Shown here: piece by piece, positions 7,527-16,076 of the stretch
Layout: every line of letters starts with the position of its first letter
Position numbering within the stretch: position 1 is the first letter of the stretch
Assembly: GCA_965216135.1 (NCBI GenBank)
Contig: CBDCFL010000011.1
Location: 1 to 25,083 of the forward strand
DNA: 25,083 nucleotides
DNA from: CBDCFL01 sp965216135
GTDB taxonomy: Bacteria > Pseudomonadota > Alphaproteobacteria > Rhodobacterales > Rhodobacteraceae
Reading direction: 5' to 3'
The notes under the pieces: generated by a model
The model's database searches: none
The model's input: only the letters and a program-made list of their open reading frames with translations
What the model was told of the DNA's origin: nothing
Translations under genes and position numbers: made by a program

Positions 7527-8327
7527 CTAGTCGAGGCCCATGTCACGCATCATGGCTTCGATGGTCGCCACATCTCCGGGATTGTTTATCTCCCAAAACC
7601 GCCGTCCCCGCGCATCAACTTCAACACAAGCTATTTGCCCGCCGTTTTCAAGAATGCGAAGTTGTTCCAGCCCCTCTTGCTCCTCAATAGGGCCCGGCTT
7701 CCATTTCCGGTAGTCTGCCAACAGGTTGGGCCGAAACGCATAAACGCCGACATGGTGGAAGACCGGCGTTGCATCGGCGGGGCCAAAAATGTCTGCGCAA
7801 AACGGGATAACTTCTTTTGAAAAGTAAAGCGCGCGGCCTTGGCCATCAAAAACCACAGTTGTGGCACCCACACGCCCCTGCTGGCGGTCGCGTTTGAAGC
7901 CCGCCAGCGCCTCGCCGTCACATCTGAGCACCGGAGTGGCCATGTCGACGAGCGGATCGCCCATAAGCGCTTTGATGATGTCTTCAACAAACCACGGCGG
8001 CGTCAACGGCGCATCGCCCTGAAAATTAACAACAACGTCAAAGTCCCCGCCCAGCGCCTCGAGCGCCTCGGCGCATCGTTCTGTTCCGTTTGCGCAATTG
8101 GGTGACGTCATGACGACATCGCCACCAAATGCGCGCGCAGCGGCAGCGATGCGGTCATCGTCCGTCGCGACGACTACTTTGGTCACGCCCGCCACCTGGC
8201 GGGCCGCCCGCCAGCTTCGCTCGATCAGGCTCTTGCTAACTTCGGTCGCGCCGACCAGTTCGACCAGTGGTTTTCCCGGGAATCGGCTGGATTGAAAGCG
8301 TGCCGGTATGACGATCAGCACTGGCAT
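7527..8327 (-). CDS. kdsB: 3-deoxy-manno-octulosonate (Kdo) cytidylyltransferase
   Basis: Activates Kdo to CMP-Kdo with CTP, for LPS core or for the Kdo linker of group-2-type capsules. The protein has 266 residues. It opens VIPARFQSSRFPGKPL (nucleotide-binding loop), then VVVATDDDRI, NGTERCAEAL, VVNFQGDAPL and FHHVGVYAFR, all signature stretches of the CMP-Kdo synthetase family. Its ATG (8325-8327) overlaps the cysQ stop in TGATG, so the two are translationally coupled. With a KpsM-like permease divergent nearby, a capsule role (KpsU-like) is as likely as LPS; I cannot separate these from sequence alone. Intact. Confidence 0.9.
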   Translation of the reverse strand: MPVLIVIPARFQSSRFPGKPLVELVGATEVSKSLIERSWRAARQVAGVTKVVVATDDDRIAAAARAFGGDVVMTSPNCANGTERCAEALEALGGDFDVVVNFQGDAPLTPPWFVEDIIKALMGDPLVDMATPVLRCDGEALAGFKRDRQQGRVGATTVVFDGQGRALYFSKEVIPFCADIFGPADATPVFHHVGVYAFRPNLLADYRKWKPGPIEEQEGLEQLRILENGGQIACVEVDARGRRFWEINNPGDVATIEAMMRDMGLD

Positions 8328-9124
8328 CAGCTCGGTTTCAGCTCAACACTTGGCGCGAACGCGATAAAGAACGGATTTTCGTACCCCGGTTTGCCGTAAG
8401 TCAGCTGCGCCCGGTCATCAAATCGCACCACATTGCCGCCCGCACCCGCCAGTACCGCATGGCCCGCGGCTGTGTCCCACTCCATTGTCCGGCCCAGCCT
8501 TGGGTAAAGATCCGCCTCACCCGTCGCGACCAGACAGAACTTCAGCGATGACCCGGCGCTGCGCATCTCCTTGATTTCGTATTTAGCGATATAGCTGTCG
8601 GTCGCCTGGTCTCGATGCGATTTGCTCGCTACGACCAACAGGGCGCTGTTATCAGGATCGGAGACGCCTATCGGGCGCGTCGGCCCGGCGATGTCCGCAA
8701 TCAACGCGCCAGTTTCTTCAACAGATTGCCCGGCGCTGTCGGTGTAAAGCATCCGATTTTTCGCCGGCGCATAGACAACACCGCGAACCGGCGAACCATC
8801 TTCGACATAAGCAATGTTGACGGTAAAATCGCCCCGGCGCTTTACAAATTCCTTGGTTCCATCAAGTGGATCCACAATCAGAAACCTGTCCGCGCGGTGG
8901 TCATGCGTGCCTGCCTGTTCTTCGGTGATCAGCAATACATCGGGAAAGGCGCGCGCCAGACCGTCTGAGATTATCCGGTCCGCGGCCAGATCGGCGGCAG
9001 TGACCGGGCTGTTATCGGACTTTGCCCGCAGATCAAAATCATCGCTGTCGTAGATTTCCATGATGCGCGCACCAGCCTGCAGGGCCAGCTCTCGCATTAC
9101 TTGAGCGAGTTTTTCATAATCCAA
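8327..9124 (-). CDS. cysQ: 3'(2'),5'-bisphosphate nucleotidase, inositol-monophosphatase superfamily
   Basis: Hydrolyses 3'-phosphoadenosine 5'-phosphate to AMP, recycling the by-product of sulfate activation and sulfotransfer. Metal-binding motifs of the superfamily are clear: TEEQAG at residues 67-72 (acidic pair), DPLDGTKEF at 85-93 and EWDTAAGHAVL near residue 215. Length (265) is normal for CysQ. It is the first gene of a two-gene minus-strand unit with kdsB. The pairing with a glycan gene suggests, but does not prove, that sulfated glycans were made; I see no sulfotransferase here. A 123-bp gap separates it from the divergent permease. Confidence 0.9.
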   Translation of the reverse strand: MDYEKLAQVMRELALQAGARIMEIYDSDDFDLRAKSDNSPVTAADLAADRIISDGLARAFPDVLLITEEQAGTHDHRADRFLIVDPLDGTKEFVKRRGDFTVNIAYVEDGSPVRGVVYAPAKNRMLYTDSAGQSVEETGALIADIAGPTRPIGVSDPDNSALLVVASKSHRDQATDSYIAKYEIKEMRSAGSSLKFCLVATGEADLYPRLGRTMEWDTAAGHAVLAGAGGNVVRFDDRAQLTYGKPGYENPFFIAFAPSVELKPS

Positions 9125-9247
9125 GCTGTTCTGCGCCCCCTGTCAGCCAACGTGATTGTGCGGCTTCGATTTGCACTTTATGCTGTGCCATAAAAGGAAC
9201 AGCAAGATTTCCTTGGTAATTGAGTAGCGCAGACCAGAGGCAGGCAC

Positions 9248-10069
9248 ATGTTTCAGCCTAACATCCCGCGCAGCCGGACCAGTTCGGTATTCAGCATACT
9301 TGAGCTGATCTACCACGCCACGGTTCGCAATCTGCGCATGAGCCACGGCAATGCGATTGTTGGCCTGTTGTTGAATATCCTGCAATCGGCACTCTTCGTC
9401 GCTGTGCTGTATGTCATGTTTGTCTGGCTTGGATTGCGGTCCTCGGCGGTCAGGGGCGACTTTCCCTTATACATCATGTCGGGTGTGTTTTTGTTCATGA
9501 CCCACACCAAGGCCATGGGCGCGGTGGTGGGTTCCGAAGGGCCGTCTTCGCCGATGATGCACCATGCGCCGATGAACACAGTCGTGTCGATCACATCGGC
9601 CGCGCTGGCCTGTCTCTATATTCAGCTGTTGTCGATGATGGTCATGCTGTCGATTTACTACGCGCTGGTTACGCCATTTGTCATTGTTGACCCGGTGGGT
9701 GCATTGGCGATGTTTCTGCTTGCCTGGTTTTCCGGCGTCGCGGTGGGAATGGTGTTTCTCGCGCTCAAGCCCTGGTTGCCGTCTTTCGTCGGGATCGCGT
9801 CCCTGGTCTACCGGCGCGCGAATATGGTTGCATCGGGCAAGATGTTTTTGGCCAATTCGCTGCCGCCGTCGCGGCTGATCATGTTCAGCTGGAATCCGCT
9901 GTTTCACACCATTGACCAAAGCCGCGGCTTCATCTTCATCAATTATACGCCGCACAATTCTTCAATCGAGTATCCGTTCTACCTGAGCCTGGGACTGATC
10001 ATGATCGGGCTTTTGGGCGAGTTCTACACCCGGCATCGCGCGTCGCTGAGCTGGGGCGCACGGCGCTGA
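9248..10069 (+). CDS. ABC-2-type polysaccharide export permease, KpsM-like
   Basis: An integral inner-membrane protein of 273 residues with about six hydrophobic segments, for example the stretches beginning AIVGLLLNIL (about 36), YIMSGVFLFM (about 75), CLYIQLLSMM (about 119), ALAMFLLAWF (about 151) and FYLSLGLIMI (about 245). The pattern NPLFHTIDQSRGFIF is typical of permeases that export capsule or O-antigen type polysaccharides with an ATPase partner. GAGG lies about ten bases before ATG 9248. No ATPase (KpsT), polysaccharide co-polymerase or outer-membrane channel gene is in this window, and the next gene is alkB on the other strand, so partners must be elsewhere or lost. Sequence looks intact. 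Confidence 0.8.
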   Translation: MFQPNIPRSRTSSVFSILELIYHATVRNLRMSHGNAIVGLLLNILQSALFVAVLYVMFVWLGLRSSAVRGDFPLYIMSGVFLFMTHTKAMGAVVGSEGPSSPMMHHAPMNTVVSITSAALACLYIQLLSMMVMLSIYYALVTPFVIVDPVGALAMFLLAWFSGVAVGMVFLALKPWLPSFVGIASLVYRRANMVASGKMFLANSLPPSRLIMFSWNPLFHTIDQSRGFIFINYTPHNSSIEYPFYLSLGLIMIGLLGEFYTRHRASLSWGARR

Positions 10070-10089
10070 CGCGGCCTGCGCACCCCAAC

Positions 10090-10704
10090 CTAAGTGACCA
10101 TCCGCAAGGTCAGGTTGATGCGCCCGCCTTCGGCCATCAGATCGCACGAGCGATAGCGAATACGATCCACGCCGTGAAACGCCAGCCGGCTTTCGCCTGC
10201 CAGCACAATCACGTCACCCGAACTGAGCCAATGGCTCTCGGTCGCGTCCCCACGGTTTGGCCCGCCGATACGGAACAAAGCATCGTCGCCAAGCGAGACC
10301 GACACCACCGGCCAGTCAAAACACGCCTCATCGCGGTCCTGGTGCAGACCCATGCGTGCGCCTTCGCCGTAATAATTGATCAGGCAGCTGTCGGGCGCGT
10401 GCGCAAGTTTCGTGACATCGCGCCATATCGCCTCGACCAGAGCCGGGATGGCGGGCCATTTCGCTCCGCCGGGGTGACGGCGCTCATAGCGATAACCGCG
10501 ACGGTCCGAATACCAGCCAAATCGGCCAGCCGAAGTCATGCGAACCGACAATTTCTTGCCCCGGCGCGTCTTTGGCTGGAACAAAGGTGCATCTGCAACA
10601 ACCCCGCGTACCTGCGCCAGCAACGCCTCTTGCTGGCGGCGATCCAGATGGTTCGGGAAATAGCGCGCTGCACGGATTATTCGGGGCACGTGATCCATGA
10701 CCAT
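10090..10704 (-). CDS. alkB: Alpha-ketoglutarate-dependent alkylated-DNA repair dioxygenase AlkB
   Basis: Fe(II)/2-oxoglutarate dioxygenase that removes methyl and etheno adducts from bases. The iron ligands are visible: H121 and D123 in GLHQDRDE and H177 in AFHGVDR. The 2-oxoglutarate-binding arginines sit in RINLTLR (R195, R201). SVRMTSAGRFGW and INYYGEGARMG match the substrate lid and core of the family. ATG 10704 gives 204 residues; a second ATG six bases later is possible, and I see no strong ribosome binding site for either. It converges on the KpsM-like gene (20-bp gap) and diverges from dnaK. No adaptive-response regulator (ada) is adjacent. Confidence 0.93.
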   Translation of the reverse strand: MVMDHVPRIIRAARYFPNHLDRRQQEALLAQVRGVVADAPLFQPKTRRGKKLSVRMTSAGRFGWYSDRRGYRYERRHPGGAKWPAIPALVEAIWRDVTKLAHAPDSCLINYYGEGARMGLHQDRDEACFDWPVVSVSLGDDALFRIGGPNRGDATESHWLSSGDVIVLAGESRLAFHGVDRIRYRSCDLMAEGGRINLTLRMVT

Positions 10705-10765
10705 CGATTATCCCGAATTGCTGCAATTTTCGCCGGTTTTTTCGCAGCACCGCGTGCTCCAGACG

Positions 10766-10794
10766 CTTGCAGCACACCTGCCCCCTGCCTATAT
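10766..10794 (+). promoter_or_regulatory. RpoH (sigma-32) type heat-shock promoter of dnaK
   Basis: CTTG (10766-10769), an 18-base spacer and CCTATAT (10788-10794) match the alphaproteobacterial sigma-32 pattern CTTG-N17/18-CYTATNT. It is about 110 bases upstream of the dnaK ATG, leaving a leader of roughly 100 nt. Confidence 0.65.
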
Positions 10795-10904
10795 ACCCCC
10801 GGAAACCGAAAACGGTGGAAATCTACCGCTTTCGTCAATTGGGATCAGAGCCTGGTGCCGTATCGGGCCAAGCTCTTAAATATCGCCGGAAGAGGAAAGA
10901 AAAT

Positions 10905-12821
10905 ATGGGCAAAGTCATTGGGATTGACCTCGGGACCACAAACTCCTGCGTCGCAATTATGGACGGCTCTCAGCCCCGGGTCATCGAGAACGCCGAAGGC
11001 GCGCGCACTACCCCGTCGGTTGTTGCGTTCACCGATGGCGAGCGTCTGGTCGGCCAGCCCGCCAAACGCCAGGCAGTCACCAACCCGGACAACACGGTTT
11101 ACGCCGTCAAACGCCTGATCGGGCGCCGCGTAACAGATGCCGAGGTTGAGAAGGACAAAAAACTCGTCCCCTATTCAATTGTCGATGGCGGCAATGGAGA
11201 TGCCTGGGTTGAGGCCGGCGGCGACAAGTATTCCCCCAGCCAGATCAGCGCCTTCATCCTGCAAAAGATGAAAGAGACCGCCGAATCCTATCTGGGCGAC
11301 GACGTTGATCAGGCGGTGATTACGGTGCCTGCCTATTTTAACGACGCTCAGCGCCAGGCGACCAAGGATGCCGGCAAGATCGCCGGCCTTGAGGTTCTAC
11401 GCATCATCAACGAGCCGACCGCCGCGGCACTGGCCTATGGTCTCGATAAAAAAGAAGCCAAAACCATCGCCGTCTACGACCTCGGCGGCGGCACCTTTGA
11501 CATCACCATTCTGGAAATCGACGACGGTCTGTTTGAGGTCAAATCGACCAACGGCGACACCTTCCTTGGCGGTGAAGACTTTGACATGCGCATCGTCAAT
11601 TACCTGGCCGACGAGTTCAAAAAGGAAAATGGCGTTGATCTGACCAAAGACAAGATGGCTCTGCAGCGTCTGAAAGAGGCAGCCGAAAAGGCCAAGATCG
11701 AATTGTCGTCATCCAGCCAGACCGAGATCAACCAGCCGTTCATCTCGATGGGCGCGGACGGTCAGCCGTTGCATATGGTCATGAAACTGACGCGCGCCAA
11801 GCTGGAAAGCCTGGTCGGCGATCTGATCAAAAAGTCGATCAAACCCTGTCAGGCCGCGCTCAAAGACGCCGGATTGTCCATTGGCGACATTGACGAGGTG
11901 GTCATGGTCGGCGGCATGACCCGGATGCCGAAAGTGACCGAAGAAGTTTCCAAGTTCTTCGGCAAGGAACCGCATAAAGGCGTAAACCCCGATGAGGTCG
12001 TCGCCATGGGTGCGGCCATTCAGGCGGGCGTGCTGCAGGGTGACGTGAAAGACGTCGTTCTTCTGGACGTGACGCCCTTGTCGCTGGGCATCGAAACTCT
12101 GGGTGGCGTGTTTACCCGGCTGATCGACCGCAACACCACCATCCCGACCAAGAAAAGCCAGATATTCTCAACCGCTGAGGATAACCAGAACGCGGTGACG
12201 ATCCGCGTCTTCCAGGGCGAGCGCGAAATGGCCACCGACAACAAATTGCTCGGCCAGTTCAATCTTGAAGACATCCCGCCCGCCGCGCGCGGAATGCCGC
12301 AGATCGAGGTGGCATTCGACATCGACGCCAATGGCATCGTGTCTGTATCGGCCAAGGACAAAGGCACCGGCAAAGAACAAAAAATCATCATCCAGGCCTC
12401 TGGTGGGCTTAGCGATGATGAGATCGACGAAATGGTCAAGGATGCCGAGGCCAATGCCGAAGCGGACAAAGAGCGCCGCGAATTGGTCGAGGCCAGAAAC
12501 CAGGCAGAGGGCCTGATCCACTCGACCGAAAAGTCGATGGAAGAGCATGCCGACAAGGTCGATCCAACCACGATCGAAGCAATCGAGCTTTCGATAGCCG
12601 CGCTGAAGGACGAATTGGAAAACGACAATGCCGGCAAGATCAAATCCGGCATCCAAAACGTGTCCGAAGCTGCAATGAAACTGGGCGAGGCCATCTACAA
12701 GCAAGAGCAAGCCAAGGCGGAAGGCGCCGAAGGCGCTGCTGACGGAGATGAGCCGCGCAGCGTGGACGATGACATCGTAGACGCCGATTTCGAAGACCTC
12801 GACGACGAAAAGCGCGCCTAA
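10905..12821 (+). CDS. dnaK: Hsp70 molecular chaperone DnaK
   Basis: ATP-dependent cytoplasmic chaperone that folds and refolds proteins with DnaJ and GrpE. ATG 10905 starts the canonical MGKVIGIDLGTTNSCVAIMD and follows a purine-rich AGAGGAAAG; upstream in-frame codons belong to the leader. ATPase-domain landmarks: INEPTAAALAYGLD, VYDLGGGTFDITILE and VMVGGMTRMPKVTEE. The linker is VVLLDVTPLSLGIE, followed by the beta-sandwich substrate domain and a helical lid. The acidic tail ends DIVDADFEDLDDEKRA. Length is 638 residues, normal for alphaproteobacteria. Predicted heat-shock control by the RpoH-type promoter at 10766-10794. dnaJ follows after 74 bp. Intact. Confidence 0.98.
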   Translation: MGKVIGIDLGTTNSCVAIMDGSQPRVIENAEGARTTPSVVAFTDGERLVGQPAKRQAVTNPDNTVYAVKRLIGRRVTDAEVEKDKKLVPYSIVDGGNGDAWVEAGGDKYSPSQISAFILQKMKETAESYLGDDVDQAVITVPAYFNDAQRQATKDAGKIAGLEVLRIINEPTAAALAYGLDKKEAKTIAVYDLGGGTFDITILEIDDGLFEVKSTNGDTFLGGEDFDMRIVNYLADEFKKENGVDLTKDKMALQRLKEAAEKAKIELSSSSQTEINQPFISMGADGQPLHMVMKLTRAKLESLVGDLIKKSIKPCQAALKDAGLSIGDIDEVVMVGGMTRMPKVTEEVSKFFGKEPHKGVNPDEVVAMGAAIQAGVLQGDVKDVVLLDVTPLSLGIETLGGVFTRLIDRNTTIPTKKSQIFSTAEDNQNAVTIRVFQGEREMATDNKLLGQFNLEDIPPAARGMPQIEVAFDIDANGIVSVSAKDKGTGKEQKIIIQASGGLSDDEIDEMVKDAEANAEADKERRELVEARNQAEGLIHSTEKSMEEHADKVDPTTIEAIELSIAALKDELENDNAGKIKSGIQNVSEAAMKLGEAIYKQEQAKAEGAEGAADGDEPRSVDDDIVDADFEDLDDEKRA

Positions 12822-12847
12822 GCGCGTACGGGAATGATTAACCGGCC

Positions 12848-12862
12848 CGAACGATTTGTTCG
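12848..12862 (+). terminator. Stem-loop between dnaK and dnaJ
   Basis: CGAAC-GATTT-GTTCG forms a five-pair stem with partial outward extension (CCG..CGG). There is no U-tract, so an attenuator or RNA-processing element that sets the dnaK to dnaJ ratio is more likely than full termination. Confidence 0.4.
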
Positions 12863-12895
12863 AGGTCGGCGGCGTTTCCCGAAAGGACATGACAC

Positions 12896-14044
12896 ATGGC
12901 TAAACGCGATTATTACGACGTTTTGGGCGTGTCAAAAGGCGCAAACGCGGATGAACTTAAGAAAGCCTACCGCTCAAAGGCAAAAGAGCTTCACCCCGAC
13001 CGCAACGCAGAAAATCCCAACGCCGAGGCCCAGTTCAAAGAAGCGAACGAGGCTTACGAGGCCCTGAAAGATCCCGACCGCAAAGCCGCCTATGACCGGT
13101 TTGGCCACGCGGCTTTTGACGGTTCGATGGGCGGGGCCGGCGGTCCGCGCGGCGGATTTGGCGGACAGGGCGACTTTGCCAGCGCATTCTCGGATGTATT
13201 TGACGATCTGTTTGGCGATTTCATGGGCGCTGGCCGTGGCGGCGGGCGACAGCGCGCAACCCGCGGCTCGGACCTGCGCTATAATCTACGTGTCACACTA
13301 GAAGAGGCGTTCACCGGCGCGCAGAAAACCATCAATGTGCCAACCTCGGTTCAGTGCGAGACCTGTAACGGCACTGGTGCCGAAAGCGGTGCTGAACCGG
13401 TGACCTGCCCGACCTGTTCCGGAATGGGCAAGGTCCGCGCCCAGCAGGGCTTTTTCACCGTCGAACGCACCTGCCCGACCTGCACGGGAACCGGCCAGAT
13501 TATCAAAAATCCCTGCGCGACCTGCCGGGGCAGTGGCCGCCAGGAACGCGACCGCGCCCTGTCGGTGAACATCCCGGCGGGCGTCGAAACCGGCACCAAG
13601 ATCAGGCTTGCCGGCGAAGGCGAGGCTGGCCTGCGCGGCGGACCAAGCGGCGATCTCTACATCTTTATCGACGTGCGCGAGCACGCGATATTTCAGCGCG
13701 ACGGTATGCAGCTTTATTGCCGGGTGCCGGTCAGCATGGTCGCCGCCGCTAACGGGGGCGAGGTCGAGGTTCCAACCATTGACGGTGGGCGCAGCCGTGT
13801 GAAAATCCCGGTGGGCAGCCAATCGGGCCGCCAGATGCGCCTTCGCGGCAAGGGCATCCCGGCCCTGCGTGGGGGCGGGACCGGCGATATGCTGATCGAA
13901 CTGGCGGTTGAAACTCCGGTCAACCTGACGGGACGGCAAAAAGAACTTTTGCGCGAATTTGCCGGCCTCAGCGAAAACAACAGCCCCGAAAGCTCTAACT
14001 TTTTCTCCAAGGTCAAGAATTTCTGGGAAGCGATGAAAAGCTGA
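12896..14044 (+). CDS. dnaJ: Hsp40 co-chaperone DnaJ
   Basis: Stimulates DnaK ATP hydrolysis and delivers unfolded substrates. The J domain occupies residues 1-70, with the essential HPD in ELHPDRNAENP. A Gly/Phe-rich linker follows (GGAGGPRGGFGG), then the zinc-binding region with four CxxCxGxG modules: CETCNGTG, CPTCSGMG, CPTCTGTG and CATCRGSG. The C-terminal substrate-binding domain ends near residue 382, so this is a complete type-I DnaJ. GAAAGGA lies about nine bases before ATG 12896. Co-transcription with dnaK is likely. Confidence 0.97.
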   Translation: MAKRDYYDVLGVSKGANADELKKAYRSKAKELHPDRNAENPNAEAQFKEANEAYEALKDPDRKAAYDRFGHAAFDGSMGGAGGPRGGFGGQGDFASAFSDVFDDLFGDFMGAGRGGGRQRATRGSDLRYNLRVTLEEAFTGAQKTINVPTSVQCETCNGTGAESGAEPVTCPTCSGMGKVRAQQGFFTVERTCPTCTGTGQIIKNPCATCRGSGRQERDRALSVNIPAGVETGTKIRLAGEGEAGLRGGPSGDLYIFIDVREHAIFQRDGMQLYCRVPVSMVAAANGGEVEVPTIDGGRSRVKIPVGSQSGRQMRLRGKGIPALRGGGTGDMLIELAVETPVNLTGRQKELLREFAGLSENNSPESSNFFSKVKNFWEAMKS

Positions 14045-14047
14045 TCG

Positions 14048-14061
14048 AAGGCGCGCGCCTT
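14048..14061. terminator. Perfect palindrome after dnaJ, possible terminator
   Basis: AAGGCGCGCGCCTT is a perfect 14-base palindrome four bases after the dnaJ stop. It lacks a following T-run, so termination is only suggested by its place. Confidence 0.35.
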
Positions 14062-14098
14062 AACGCTTTGTTCACCATGATTGCGCGAACCTGTTTGC

Positions 14099-14860
14099 AT
14101 GGTACGCACCCTGCAATACGAATTTTTTGAAGCCCCGCTGAATTCCTACGATCATGACGAGATCGCGCCGGTTTCCGATGGGACGCTGCCGTCCTACATC
14201 CGCGATCATCGCAAACGATTGCGCGAGCGATTTATGGCTGGCGGGGCCGAGGCGATGCCCGATTACGAATTGCTCGAACTTGTGCTGTTTCGCGCCATTC
14301 CGCGCCAGGATGTCAAGCCATTGGCGCGGTTTCTGCTTGAGAAGTTCGGCGATCTGAGCGGCGTGCTAAGTGCCCCGCACGACCGGCTGTGCGAGGTGTC
14401 CGGCGTCGGCCCTGCCGTGGTGACAGAACTGAAAATCGTGCTCGAGGCAGCAGAGAGATCGGTGCGCGCGCGCGTCCGCGACCAGGATGTCATATCAAGC
14501 TGGGACGCGCTGGTGGAGTATTGCCATACATCCATGGCGCACCGGACAATTGAGCATTTTCGCGTCCTGTTCCTGGATCGCAAAAACATTCTGATCGCCG
14601 ATGAAGAACAGGCGCGCGGCACCGTCGATCATGTGCCGGTTTACCCCAGAGAGATCGTCAAACGCGCGCTTGAGCTGGACGCCTCGTCGCTGATCCTCGT
14701 GCACAACCACCCCAGCGGCGACCCGACCCCGTCACAATCGGATCTGGAGATGACCGAACAGATCGTATCGGCCGCCAGCGCCCTCGGTCTGGAAGTCCAT
14801 GACCACCTGATCATCGGCAAAGACGCAGATCTGAGTTTCCGCACTGAGGGTCTCATTTAG
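14099..14860 (+). CDS. radC: RadC/JAB-domain family protein
   Basis: 253 residues from ATG 14099 (MVRTLQYEFFEAP); a TTG at 14081 would add six. It has an N-terminal helix-hairpin-helix-like part (LCEVSGVGPAVVTELKIV) and a C-terminal JAB/MPN metalloprotease-like domain with the zinc motif HNHPSGDPTPSQSD (H202, H204, D215). The family was once linked to recombinational repair, but its biochemical role is not settled; I keep the historical symbol only as a family name. It converges with the broken OmpA-fusion gene (12-bp gap), and no terminator is visible between them. Confidence 0.9.
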   Translation: MVRTLQYEFFEAPLNSYDHDEIAPVSDGTLPSYIRDHRKRLRERFMAGGAEAMPDYELLELVLFRAIPRQDVKPLARFLLEKFGDLSGVLSAPHDRLCEVSGVGPAVVTELKIVLEAAERSVRARVRDQDVISSWDALVEYCHTSMAHRTIEHFRVLFLDRKNILIADEEQARGTVDHVPVYPREIVKRALELDASSLILVHNHPSGDPTPSQSDLEMTEQIVSAASALGLEVHDHLIIGKDADLSFRTEGLI

Positions 14861-14872
14861 GCCGCCCGCGCG

Positions 14873-15264
14873 CTACTTTACCCAGACCTCAACGCGGCGG
14901 TTTAACCCGCGCGCCCAGGCAGCATCACCGCAGGCCAGCGGCATGATCGCGCCCAGTCCCAGAACTTCAACGCCCAGGCTATCGGGATCGAATGTCGGCG
15001 CTTCTCGCATAACGGCGGTGCGCACTTCTTCGCCCAGTTGCAATGACACCGCCGCATTTGCCGCAGAGCCCCGGCCATCAGAGAACCCAACAAATCTCAA
15101 ACTCTTCGCAGCAATTGCCCCGGATTCCAGTGTACGCGCCAAAAGCGTTACGTTGGACGCTGATTGCGCATCCAGTTTCGCGCTCCCGTCCACAAAACGG
15201 AACGTCACCGACAGGCGGCTTTCACCTTCCATCTCGTCGACAAGATCGTGCAGTTTCGACGGTG
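14873..15264 (-). pseudogene. OmpA-like C-terminal domain of the disrupted substrate-binding/OmpA fusion
   Basis: This is the third piece of a minus-strand gene whose other pieces lie at 17644-18393 and 19559-19989. It reads LHDLVDEMEGESRLSVTFRF, then LRFVGFSDGRGSAANAAVSL, and ends GLNRRVEVWVK with TAG at 14873-14875: the peptidoglycan-binding OmpA/MotB-like fold. It is cut off by the IS30 element starting at 15268. If the IS30 element is removed with one GCC duplication, this part is one base out of frame with the upstream part. Dropping one A from GAAAC (15254-15256 on the plus strand) would give RATVELHDLVDE and a continuous gene of 1572 nt (523 residues). Confidence 0.82.
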
Positions 15265-15319
15265 GCCTCAACGGGTGGACGCAACACTTTAATCTTTAGG
15301 AAGAGATGGAGTGTTGAGC

Positions 15320-16065
15320 ATGAAGTATCGTCGCCGCATTTACTATTCGGCCACGCAGCGGGCTGAGATTTGGGATCGTTGGCAGCGCGGAGAGTCGATG
15401 AGTTCGATTGGGCGGGTGTTTGACCGGCAATCATCCTCGGTCTTTTCCGTTATCTCGCCGACAGGCGGCATCCGCCCGCCAGGTCGCAGACGTGGTAGCC
15501 GCGCCCTGAGCCTTTCTGAGCGCGAGGAGATTTCGCGCGGGCTTAGCATCAAACGATCACTTCGCGTGATCGCCCACCAATTAGGACGCGCGCCCTCAAC
15601 CATCAGCCGCGAGGTTCGACGGAATGGCGGATCTGCTAACTATCGCGCGACGACCTCTGATCAGGCAGCATGGGATCGCGCATTGCGCCCCAAGACATGC
15701 AAGCTGGCTTGCCACCCAGCTTTGGCCCAAGCAGTATCGGCAAAGCTTCGGCGCAAGTGGTCACCCGAGCAGATTGCGGGCTGGCTCAAGCGTACGTTCC
15801 CGAAAAAAGCGCAGAAACAAGTGTCGCACGAAACGATATACAGAAGCCTTTATATACAGGCGCGCGGCGTACTGAAGAAGGAGTTGCTGGAGCATCTGCG
15901 CGCCAAACGCACTGTCCGGCGCTCCAAGCATGCAAGCCTCAAGCGCAACGGTTTGGGGCAGATCAAAAACGCCGTATCGATCAGTCAAAGACCCGCGTCC
16001 GTGGAAGACAGAGCGGTGCCAGGGCATTGGGAAGGCGATCTGATCGGAGGGTCGAAGAACAGTTA
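15320..16065 (+). pseudogene. IS30-family transposase, N-terminal fragment
   Basis: From ATG 15320 (MKYRRRIYYSATQRAEIW; in-frame GTG at 15311 is an alternative) it has helix-turn-helix regions (SLSEREEISRGLSIKRSLRV; APSTISREVRRN) and the beginning of the DDE domain, ending GHWEGDLIGGSKNSY, which contains the first catalytic Asp. IS630 copy C then interrupts the frame. Removing copy C with one TTA gives agt tat ata gcg acc cta gtg gaa and joins it in frame to 17229-17643, for a 386-residue protein. Confidence 0.9.
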
Positions 16066-16076
16066 TACCAACGGCC

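Noticed and set aside
12020..12890. Long minus-strand frames opposite dnaK
   Set aside because: They are shadows of a highly conserved gene, with no start signal or motif.
15043..15366. Small plus-strand frame crossing the IS30 left end
   Set aside because: It overlaps the OmpA domain in antisense and has no family resemblance or ribosome binding site.
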